A DNA stretch of 64,000 nt. Source: Agromyces italicus DSM 16388 (GTDB lineage: Bacteria; Actinomycetota; Actinomycetes; Actinomycetales; Microbacteriaceae). Each line of letters starts with the position of its first letter. The stretch's first letter is position 1. The notes below the pieces were generated by a model, which saw only the letters and a list, made by a program, of their open reading frames with translations, was not told where the DNA came from and ran no database searches. Location of the stretch: contig NZ_ATXF01000006.1 of assembly GCF_000421545.1 (NCBI RefSeq), forward strand, positions 248,001 to 312,000, written 5' to 3'. This document shows, piece after piece, positions 31,966 through 38,648 of this stretch. Made by a program: the position numbers and the translations under genes.

Positions 31966-32047
31966 TGTCCAGTCCTTTCGGTGCTGTGTGGAGCGGTGAT
32001 GGTGACGCCGCGGGTGATGCAGGTGGTGCAGGGTGCGGCCTCGACGG

Positions 32048-33733
32048 TCAGGCGGTTCGGTGGAGCCAGGCCGTGGAGTCGTGGGCCAGCAGTCCGCCGA
32101 CGAGCGGCGCGCTGCTGATGAGGATGCGGTCGTGGTCGGGCAGGGCGACGGGCTCGGCGCCGAAGTTGGTGACGCAGACGACGTCCTCGCCACGGCTGAA
32201 CGCGAGCACGCCCGGTTCGCTCGGCATCCACGTCATGGGGCCGTCGCCGAGCGAGCGCTCTCGCTTGCGGATGCGCAGGGCCTGCCGGTACAGCCAGAGC
32301 ATCGAGCCCGGGTCGGCCTCCTGCGCCTGCACCGTGAGCTCCGCCCACTCGGGAGGCTGCGGCAGCCATGGGGCGGCGGATGCCGCGTGGCCGGCGCCGT
32401 CGGGACTGAAGCCGAACGGCGTCGCGGCGCCCCGCCACGGCAGCGGCACGCGGCATCCGTCGCGGCCGGGGTCGATGCCGCCCGAACGGAAGTGCATCGG
32501 ATCTTCGAGCACCTCGCGCGGCAGCTCGACCTCGGGCAGGCCGAGCTCGTCGCCCTGGTAGACGTAGAGGGAGCCGGGCAGTGCTGCGGCGAGCATGGCG
32601 GCGGCGCGCGCCCTGCGCGTGCCGAGCTCGAGGTCGGTCGGCGTGCCGAACCGCTTCTTCGCGAAGGCGAAGCCCGAGTCGTCGCGGCCGTACCGGGTGA
32701 CCGGGCGGGTCACGTCGTGGTTCGAGAGCACCCAGGTGCTCGGCGCCCCGACCGGCGCGTGCGCCGCGAGCATGAGGTCGATCGAGGCGCGCAGCTCGTC
32801 GGCGCTCCACGGGCGCGTCATGAAGTCGAAATTGAACGCGGTGTGCATCTCGTCGGGCCGCAGGTAGGCCGCGAAGCGGGAGGCATCCGGCACCCAGACC
32901 TCGCCGACGAGCACCCGGGTGCCCTCGTACGAGTCGACCACGCGCCGCCATGCCCGGTAGACCTCGTGCACCTCGTCGCGGTCCTCGGTGGGGTGCTCCC
33001 CCTGCCGCGGCTCGGCCGGCACCTCGGGCAGCGCCGGGTCCTTGATGAGCAGGCCGGCCGAGTCGATGCGCACGCCGGCGACGCCGCGGTCGAACCAGAA
33101 CCGCAGGATGTCCTCGTGCTCGGCGCGCACCTCGGGGTGATTCCAGTTGAGGTCGGGCTGCTCGGGTGCGAAGAGGTGCAGGTACCACTCGCCCGGGGTG
33201 CCGTCGGGGTTCGTGGTCCTGGTCCACGTGTCGCCCTGGAAATTCGAGACCCAGTTCGTCGGCATCTCGTCGCCGTTCGGTCCCTTGCCCGGGTGGAACC
33301 AGAACCGCTCGCGCTCGGGACTGCCCGGGCCGGCGGCGAGCGCCTCGCGGAACCACCGGTGCTCGGAGCTGACATGGTTCGGGACGATGTCGATGATGGT
33401 GCGGATGCCTCGGGCCGCCGCCTCGGCGATGAGCTCCTCGGCGTCGGCGAGGGTGCCGAAGGCCGGGTGGATGCCGCGGTAGTCGGCGACGTCGTAGCCA
33501 CCGTCGGCGAAGGGCGACGGGTACCACGGGTTGAACCAGAGCGCGTCGACGCCGAGTTCCTGAAGGTAGCCCAGGCGGCTGCGAACCCCGCGGAGGTCGC
33601 CCGTGCCGTCGCCGTCGGAGTCGGCGAAGCTGCGCACGTACACCTGGTAGATCACGGCGCTGCGCCACCACAGCGGGTCGCGGGTGAACGCGGTCGGCGC
33701 GATGGCGGGGGTGTCGGTGAGCGGCATGGTCAC
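32048..33733 (-). CDS. GH13 alpha-glucosidase/oligo-1,6-glucosidase
   Basis: 561-residue glycoside hydrolase family 13 enzyme, cytosolic (no signal peptide). Conserved regions: DALWFNPWYPSPFADGGYDVADY, DIVPNHVSSEH, nucleophile in GVAGVRIDSAG, acid/base in VLVGEVWVPD, and the third carboxylate in WVLSNHDVTR. It should hydrolyse maltose, isomaltose or related alpha-glucosides taken up by the transporter. GTG 33733 is chosen (GAGGAG 10 nt upstream); ATG 33727 is the alternative. First gene of the operon; promoter at 33804-33832, probably controlled by the LacI protein encoded just upstream. Confidence 0.92.
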   Translation of the reverse strand: MTMPLTDTPAIAPTAFTRDPLWWRSAVIYQVYVRSFADSDGDGTGDLRGVRSRLGYLQELGVDALWFNPWYPSPFADGGYDVADYRGIHPAFGTLADAEELIAEAAARGIRTIIDIVPNHVSSEHRWFREALAAGPGSPERERFWFHPGKGPNGDEMPTNWVSNFQGDTWTRTTNPDGTPGEWYLHLFAPEQPDLNWNHPEVRAEHEDILRFWFDRGVAGVRIDSAGLLIKDPALPEVPAEPRQGEHPTEDRDEVHEVYRAWRRVVDSYEGTRVLVGEVWVPDASRFAAYLRPDEMHTAFNFDFMTRPWSADELRASIDLMLAAHAPVGAPSTWVLSNHDVTRPVTRYGRDDSGFAFAKKRFGTPTDLELGTRRARAAAMLAAALPGSLYVYQGDELGLPEVELPREVLEDPMHFRSGGIDPGRDGCRVPLPWRGAATPFGFSPDGAGHAASAAPWLPQPPEWAELTVQAQEADPGSMLWLYRQALRIRKRERSLGDGPMTWMPSEPGVLAFSRGEDVVCVTNFGAEPVALPDHDRILISSAPLVGGLLAHDSTAWLHRTA

Positions 33734-33803
33734 GCGGTCGCTTCTCCTCGAGTCGGGCGGGCTTCGCGCCGGACGGTTCGAGACGCCGGCGTCGATGCGC
33801 CTC

Positions 33804-33832
33804 AACGTAATGAGAGCAACAGAATGATGCAA
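33804..33832 (-). promoter_or_regulatory. Promoter of the GH13-ABC operon
   Basis: On the minus strand TTGCAT (plus 33827-33832), a 17-nt spacer and TACGTT (plus 33804-33809). Repeated TTGCG words (plus 33855-33893) just upstream may be regulator binding sites; no clean LacI palindrome is seen. Confidence 0.55.
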
Positions 33833-33901
33833 CTATTCAACAATCAAGCATCAGTTTGCGACAACTTGCGTCGATTTGCGGCAGCCGCTTGCGGAAACCG
33901 C

Positions 33902-33946
33902 CGGCTGAGGAGCGCGCGACGAAGGAGCCCGCGTCTCGAAACCCTG
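33902..33946. repeat. R1 repeat after the lacI gene
   Basis: Diverged inverted R1 copy (GGCTGAGGAGCGCG ... GCGTCTCGAAACC) ending 4 bp before the lacI stop codon. Confidence 0.65.
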
Positions 33947-33949
33947 GGC

Positions 33950-34957
33950 TCAGCCCACCGCCGGAGCCGTCGAGGCGCGCACCACGAGCTCGGGCGCGAA
34001 GAACACCTCGTCGCCGATCGTCCGCTCGCTCGACATCTGGCGCATGAGCAGTTCGATGATCATCTTGCCCATCGACTCGATGGGCTGCCTGACGGTCGTG
34101 AGCGGCGGCTCCGTGCAGTTCATGAGCGCGGAGTCGTCGAAGCCGATCACCGAGACGTCCTCGGGCACCCGGAGGCCGGCCCGCCGTGCCGCGCGCACCG
34201 CGCCGAGCGCCATCGGGTCGCTCGCGCAGACGATGCCGGTGACGCCTGCGGCCAGGAGCTTCGTCGCCGCGGTCTGCCCCGACTCGAGGGAGTAGAACGA
34301 GTGGACGACCCGCTCGTCGGGAAGCTCGAGCCCGAGCCGCGCCGCCATGGCGATCGCCGCCGCGTGTTTGCGCCGCGACGGCATGTGATCGCCCGGCCCG
34401 AGCAGGATCCCGATGCGCTCGTGCCCGAGCTGCGCGAGGTGTCCGAGCGCCTGCTCCATCGACATCGCGTCGTCGCACGAGACGGTCGCGAAGCCGAGGC
34501 CGTCGATGGGCGCGTTGACCAGCACCGTCGGGAGCCCCAGCTCGCGGAGGCGCTCGTAGTGGTCGTGATTGACGTCGGCCTGAGCGTACGCCCCGCCGGC
34601 GAAGATCACGCCCGAGACCTGCTGGTGCAGCAGGAGTTCGACGTAGTCGGACTCGGAGATCCCGCCCGCGGTCTGGATGCAGAGCACCGGGGTGAAGCCG
34701 TTCTGGGCGAGGCCACCGCCGATGACCTCGGCGAGCGCCGGAAAGATCGGGTTCTGAAGCTCGGGCATCACCAGCCCCACGAGCCGGGCGCGCTCACCCC
34801 GGAGTTTCGTCGGGCGCTCGTAGCCGAGCACGTCGAGGGCCGTCAGCACGGCGTCGCGAGTCGAGGCCGAGACCCCGGGCTTGCCATTGAGCACCCGACT
34901 GACGGTCGCCTCGCTCACTCCGACCTTGCGCGCGACGTCCGCCAGCCTTCTCGACAT
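33950..34957 (-). CDS. LacI-family transcriptional regulator
   Basis: 335-residue repressor. The N-terminal LacI helix-turn-helix is MSRRLADVARKVGVSEATVS plus the hinge RVLNGKPGVSASTRDAV. The periplasmic-binding-like sensor domain contains LVGLVMPELQNPIFPALAEVI, GIVCASDPMALGAVRAARRA and VSVIGFDDSALMN. It reads toward the GH13-ABC operon on the same strand, so it most likely represses that operon in the absence of the sugar. Hinge and sensor are complete. Confidence 0.93.
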   Translation of the reverse strand: MSRRLADVARKVGVSEATVSRVLNGKPGVSASTRDAVLTALDVLGYERPTKLRGERARLVGLVMPELQNPIFPALAEVIGGGLAQNGFTPVLCIQTAGGISESDYVELLLHQQVSGVIFAGGAYAQADVNHDHYERLRELGLPTVLVNAPIDGLGFATVSCDDAMSMEQALGHLAQLGHERIGILLGPGDHMPSRRKHAAAIAMAARLGLELPDERVVHSFYSLESGQTAATKLLAAGVTGIVCASDPMALGAVRAARRAGLRVPEDVSVIGFDDSALMNCTEPPLTTVRQPIESMGKMIIELLMRQMSSERTIGDEVFFAPELVVRASTAPAVG

Positions 34958-35080
34958 GGCGCAATGCTACGCGAGGCCACGCAAGAACTCGACAAGATCC
35001 CGACCCTCGTGGAAGTCGTCGAAGCCCTTGCCGCCCGGCACCGGCGGAACCAGCATCGGAATGGGACGAAGGGAGTCTTG

Positions 35081-35809
35081 ATGACCCGCGACGCCGCGAC
35101 CGATCCGCAGCGAGACCCGCAGCGAGCGACGAGGCGCGGCCGCGGACCTGCCCGATGGTTCCACGAGCACGCCCTGTTCCTCGTCTGCATGGCGATCTTC
35201 GTGCTGTGTCTCGCCGGCATGGCCGCAAGCGGGTTCCAGGTGACGAACGAGGAACGGTTCGACCACGGCGCCGACCCGCTCGCGTTCGGCGAGTACCTGC
35301 GCTCCGGGCAGTTCATCGAGGCGACGTTCGAGAACTGGGAGTCCGAGTTCCTGCAGATGAGCGCCTACGTCGTCTTGACGGTCTTCCTCTTCCAGAAGGG
35401 TTCGAGCGAGTCCAAGCCCGTCGGCGAGCGAACCCCGCAGGACGACGACCCCCGGACGGTCGAACACGGCCCTGGCACCCCGTGGCCAGTGCGCCGCGGA
35501 GGCATCGTGCTCGTGCTCTACGAGAACTCCCTGGCGATCTTCTTCTTCGTGTTCTTCGGACTCTCGTTCTGGTTGCACGCCGTCGGCGGGGCGGAGGCGT
35601 ACTCGGAAGAGCAGTCGCTCCACGGACTGCCGGGCGTCTCAGCGTGGGAGTACCTCGGCACGGCGCAGTTCTGGTTCGAGTCGATGCAGAACTGGCAGAG
35701 CGAGTTCCTCGCCGTGGCCGCGATCGTCGGGGCCACGGTCTACCTGCGCCAGCGCGGCTCGCCCGAATCGAAGCCGGTCGCGGCGCCGCATCACGAGACC
35801 GGCGCGTAG
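35081..35809 (+). CDS. DUF6766-family membrane protein
   Basis: 242-residue protein with four transmembrane segments in two similar halves: each half has a helix followed by a loop ending W(E/Q)SEFLQMSAYVVLTVFLFQKGSS or WQSEFLAVAAIVGATVYLRQ. The repeated WxSEFL and SPESKP motifs show an internal duplication. GAAGGGAG sets the ATG at 35081. No function is known for the family. Next to stress-related and DNA-repair genes, but not obviously in an operon with them. Confidence 0.8.
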   Translation: MTRDAATDPQRDPQRATRRGRGPARWFHEHALFLVCMAIFVLCLAGMAASGFQVTNEERFDHGADPLAFGEYLRSGQFIEATFENWESEFLQMSAYVVLTVFLFQKGSSESKPVGERTPQDDDPRTVEHGPGTPWPVRRGGIVLVLYENSLAIFFFVFFGLSFWLHAVGGAEAYSEEQSLHGLPGVSAWEYLGTAQFWFESMQNWQSEFLAVAAIVGATVYLRQRGSPESKPVAAPHHETGA

Positions 35810-35871
35810 CTTCGAGGGTACTGCTGCGGGCGTCGTTCCGGCGGCGCGCACTCCAGGATTAGAGTGCAGCC

Positions 35872-36195
35872 ATGGGCAAGCTGATCTACAACTCCTCGAC
35901 ACGCGAGCTCGACATCGACGACCGCACCCTCGCCCACCTCCGGGTCGCGATCCTGAACAAGCTGCGACGCTCGGAGAGCTTCGCGATGACGTGGGAGCAC
36001 GGCATCGAGAACGGCAGCGGTCGCACGACCCTGTGGCTCAACGAATCGATCCCGCTCCAGTTCGTCTTCAGCGGCAATCGCGCGCCGACACTCAACCGCC
36101 TCTGGATCGAGCAGTTGGTGCTGACGGCCAACAGCACCAGCGGCCTGCACTTCGTGCCCGAGCCCGCCGAGAGCGAGGAGTTCGAGACCGACTGA
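35872..36195 (+). CDS. DUF7882-family protein, copy 1
   Basis: 107-residue protein of a small family I know mainly from Microbacteriaceae (DUF7882). Start MGKLIYNSSTRELDIDDRTL, then LAHLRVAILNKLRRSESFAMTW, TTLWLNESIPLQFVFSG and WIEQLVLTANSTSGL. TAGAGT lies 6 nt before the ATG, so the mRNA is probably leaderless. The second copy is encoded about 240 bp further on, on the opposite strand. Some databases call such proteins 'ATP-dependent DNA ligase', for which nothing in the sequence speaks. Confidence 0.82.
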   Translation: MGKLIYNSSTRELDIDDRTLAHLRVAILNKLRRSESFAMTWEHGIENGSGRTTLWLNESIPLQFVFSGNRAPTLNRLWIEQLVLTANSTSGLHFVPEPAESEEFETD

Positions 36196-36204
36196 ACGGT
36201 CGCC

Positions 36205-36423
36205 TCAGTCGACCGGCTCGATCTGCGTGAGCACGAACCGCCGCTCCTCGTGCGAGAGCAGATCGGGTGACCTCATCCCCGAGATGCGCTCGATCTCGGC
36301 CGCGACCTCGGCGTGCAGCGGCGCCTCGAGATCTTCGAGGAGACGATGCTTCGCGCCGATCGAGAGCCTCGGCCACCAATCCTCGATCGCCGGCCGTGCC
36401 GACTGCGAGTCAGCGAAATCCAT
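36205..36423 (-). CDS. Small acidic hypothetical protein (72 aa)
   Basis: 72-residue protein with a strong ribosome site (AGGAGGT 9 nt before the ATG). It lies 13 bp downstream of DUF7882 copy 2 on the same strand. Contains AIEDWWPRLSIGAKHRLLED and EVAAEIERISG; helical, no membrane segment. Resembles short proteins found beside DUF7882 genes; function unknown. Confidence 0.65.
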   Translation of the reverse strand: MDFADSQSARPAIEDWWPRLSIGAKHRLLEDLEAPLHAEVAAEIERISGMRSPDLLSHEERRFVLTQIEPVD

Positions 36424-36436
36424 CGATCACCACCTC

Positions 36437-36850
36437 CTACCTCGAGTCCGCGCCCTCGCGCGCCTCGACCGATGAGCGACCCTGCTCGACCTTCTGCACA
36501 TCGACGCCGACTTGGACCGGTTGTTCGTCGACGGTCTGGATCGCCCCGGTGTCGAGATGCTCGGGAACGAGCTGCACGCCCCCGGTGCTGTTCGCCGACC
36601 GCATCAGGTCTTCTATCCACGTTCGGCTGAGTTCGGGCGGCTCGGGTTCGTCGAACACGAAGCGCAGCGGAATGGACTGGTGCACCCAGAGGGTGCTCCG
36701 TCCGCGAGGCTGGTCGTCGGTGTGACGCCACGAGAGGGTGAAGCTCTCGCCGCGCCGCAGCTTCGTGATGATCGCGACCTTGAGGTGCGCGAGGGCACGG
36801 TCCTCGATGCCGATCGGCGTGCCGGAGTCGCCGTAGTAGAGGGTTCCCAC
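36437..36850 (-). CDS. DUF7882-family protein, copy 2
   Basis: 137 residues, clearly paralogous to the protein encoded at 35872: VGTLYYGDSGTPIGIEDRAL, LAHLKVAIITKLRRGESFTLSW, STLWVHQSIPLRFVFDE, WIEDLMRSANSTGG. It carries an extra C-terminal tail of about 30 residues. The GTG at 36850 lies 7 nt after TAGGCT (plus 36858-36863), so it is probably leaderless. First gene of a two-gene operon with the 72-aa protein. Confidence 0.82.
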   Translation of the reverse strand: MGTLYYGDSGTPIGIEDRALAHLKVAIITKLRRGESFTLSWRHTDDQPRGRSTLWVHQSIPLRFVFDEPEPPELSRTWIEDLMRSANSTGGVQLVPEHLDTGAIQTVDEQPVQVGVDVQKVEQGRSSVEAREGADSR

Positions 36851-36908
36851 GTGCGTCAGCCTATGCCTCCCGCCCTTCCGCGGCACCTGATGCGAGACGA
36901 GTGGCGCG

Positions 36909-36947
36909 CGATCGAGCGGGGGGCCCGATGGGCTCCCCGCTCGATCG
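36909..36947 (-). terminator. Terminator after the small membrane protein gene
   Basis: CGATCGAGCGGGG (36909-36921) pairs with CCCCGCTCGATCG (36935-36947), 13 bp, downstream of the minus-strand gene ending at 36963. Confidence 0.75.
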
Positions 36948-36962
36948 AGAACGGCATGGGTT

Positions 36963-37127
36963 TCACACCGCGCGGTTGCCGCCGATGTATCGCACCAGGA
37001 ACGCGATGACGGCGACGACGGCGAGCGCGAGACCGACCCAGAGCAGGAAGTTCAGTGTCGGCACGATCCCGCCCGTGATGAGCAGCGCGACGGCGGCGAT
37101 GGCGATGATGACGACAAGGATGTTCAT
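36963..37127 (-). CDS. Small two-helix membrane protein (54 aa)
   Basis: 54 residues, almost entirely two hydrophobic helices: NILVVIIAIAAVALLITGG and LNFLLWVGLALAVVAVIAFL, ending in a basic RYIGGNRAV. GGGAGGA precedes the ATG. Similar small proteins are common stress-induced membrane proteins in actinobacteria; no function can be given. Divergent from the SDR gene. Confidence 0.7.
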   Translation of the reverse strand: MNILVVIIAIAAVALLITGGIVPTLNFLLWVGLALAVVAVIAFLVRYIGGNRAV

Positions 37128-37323
37128 GATTCCTCCCTCACCTCTCCGAGGTTTGGGCCAGTCGCCGGCCGACGCGAGGGGTTGACGTTGCGCTGGAGTG
37201 CCGTGTACCGCGCACGGGCGCTCCAGCCGGGGTCGATTCATCCGCCTGTCAATCCCCTGCCGCGCGCCCGCGCCGCCGCGTACCGTGGCACGCGTTCGAG
37301 GGTCGCGCGGGTTCGAAGGGTGG

Positions 37324-38214
37324 ATGAACATGATGAACGACCGACTGATCGATCCGACGACCAAGCACACCACCGACCGGTTCCCGCGTCAGGAGCAGAC
37401 GCCACCGGGGCTCACCGATGCGATGTCACCGCGCCCCGACCACGGCGAGCAGAGCTACCGCGGCCACGGTCGGCTCGACGGCCGCTGCGCACTCATCACC
37501 GGCGGCGACTCGGGCATCGGCCGGGCGGTTGCGATCGCCTTCGCCCGCGAGGGCGCGAGGGTCGCGATCGCGTACCTGCCCGAGGAACAGCCCGACGCCG
37601 AGGAGACTGCGAGCTGGATCACCGACGCCGGCAGCGATCCGCTGCTGCTTCCGGGCGATCTCCGCAGCGAGACGCACTGCACCGAACTCGTCGAGCGCAC
37701 CGAACGGGCCTTCGGCAGCCTCGACGTGCTCGTGCTCAACGCCGCGCACCAGCGCGACCGCGGGGGCATCGAGCACGTGCCGAGCGATGATTTCGAGGCG
37801 GTGATGCGAGTGAATCTGTTCGCCCCCGTATTCCTCGCCCGAGCGGCAGTGCCCCTCATGGAGCCGGGGTCGAGCATCATCACGACCACCTCGATCCAGG
37901 CCTCCGAACCCTCCCCGGCCCTCGTCGACTACGCGATGACGAAGGCCGCGCTCGTCGCGTTCACGAAGGCCCTCGCCGAGGAGCTCGGGCCACGTGGCAT
38001 CCGCGTCAATGCCGTCGCGCCGGGGCCGATCTGGACCCCGCTGATCCCGGCCACGGGATGGCCCGACAAGATCACAGACTTCGGCAGGAACACCCCGCTC
38101 GGGCGGGCGGGCCAGCCGGCCGAGCTCGCCCCGGCGTACGTGTACCTCGCATCCGACGACGCCTCGTACGTGTCGGGGGCGGTGCTGCCGGTCACCGGCG
38201 GACGCGCGTTCTGA
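37324..38214 (+). CDS. SDR-family oxidoreductase (general-stress type)
   Basis: 296-residue NAD(P)-dependent short-chain dehydrogenase of the YghA/GsiB-like group. A Gln/Pro-rich N-terminal extension (RFPRQEQTPPGLTDAMSPRPDH) precedes ALITGGDSGIGRAVAIAFA, LDVLVLNAAHQ, and the active-site YAMTK with upstream Ser in TTTSIQAS. The C-terminal VTGGRAF is typical. Several ATGs at 37324, 37330 and 37333 follow a GAAGGG; 37324 is taken. It ends 33 bp before the DUF7218 gene, likely co-transcribed. Probable role in stress protection; substrate unknown. Confidence 0.85.
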   Translation: MNMMNDRLIDPTTKHTTDRFPRQEQTPPGLTDAMSPRPDHGEQSYRGHGRLDGRCALITGGDSGIGRAVAIAFAREGARVAIAYLPEEQPDAEETASWITDAGSDPLLLPGDLRSETHCTELVERTERAFGSLDVLVLNAAHQRDRGGIEHVPSDDFEAVMRVNLFAPVFLARAAVPLMEPGSSIITTTSIQASEPSPALVDYAMTKAALVAFTKALAEELGPRGIRVNAVAPGPIWTPLIPATGWPDKITDFGRNTPLGRAGQPAELAPAYVYLASDDASYVSGAVLPVTGGRAF

Positions 38215-38247
38215 CGACCGGAACGCCACGAGAGGAAGGAGCACATC

Positions 38248-38514
38248 ATGCCCGGACGCACGAACGCGTCGCTCGAAGATCCGGAGCTCTACGAAGAGCT
38301 CCGCGAAGACGGCGCCTCGAAGGAGAAGGCCGCGCGCATCTCGAACGCCGCGGCGAAGCAGGGCCGGAGCGCGATCGGCCGCAAGGGAGGGCAGCACGGC
38401 GACTACGAGGACTGGACGGTCGACGAGCTGCGCAAGCGCGCGCAGGAGCTCGGCCTCACCGGCTACAGCGGCAAGCGCAAGGCCGAGCTGATCTCGGCAC
38501 TGCGCAATCACTGA
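38248..38514 (+). CDS. DUF7218 protein with SAP/Rho-N-like domain
   Basis: 88-residue basic protein. The N-terminal half (ELYEELREDGASKEKAARIS, then SAIGRKGG) matches the DUF7218 stress-protein pattern. The C-terminal half (DWTVDELRKRAQELGLTGY then KRKAELISALRNH) is a SAP/Rho-N helix-extended-helix nucleic-acid-binding motif. AGGAAGGAG precedes the ATG. Located between the SDR and ligD, consistent with a DNA-binding stress protein. Confidence 0.82.
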   Translation: MPGRTNASLEDPELYEELREDGASKEKAARISNAAAKQGRSAIGRKGGQHGDYEDWTVDELRKRAQELGLTGYSGKRKAELISALRNH

Positions 38515-38648
38515 GCCGGCCCGCCGGTCTCCCCGAGCGCCACCTCGCGCGCGATCGAGTCGCCAGAAACCGCTGTTCCTCGAAGCAGGAAGAGCGTTTT
38601 TCGGCGACTCGATGGCACGCAACGGGCGGTGCGCCCGCGCGCAGTGCG

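Noticed and set aside
32033-35080. Upstream part of a 1258-codon plus-strand frame
   Set aside because: Antisense to the GH13 and LacI genes; only the last 242 codons (DUF6766) have a ribosome site and protein-like sequence.
35872-36850. Calling the DUF7882 proteins ATP-dependent DNA ligases
   Set aside because: They are about 107-137 residues and lack a nucleotidyl-lysine motif (KxDG); the name seems to be an inherited annotation error.
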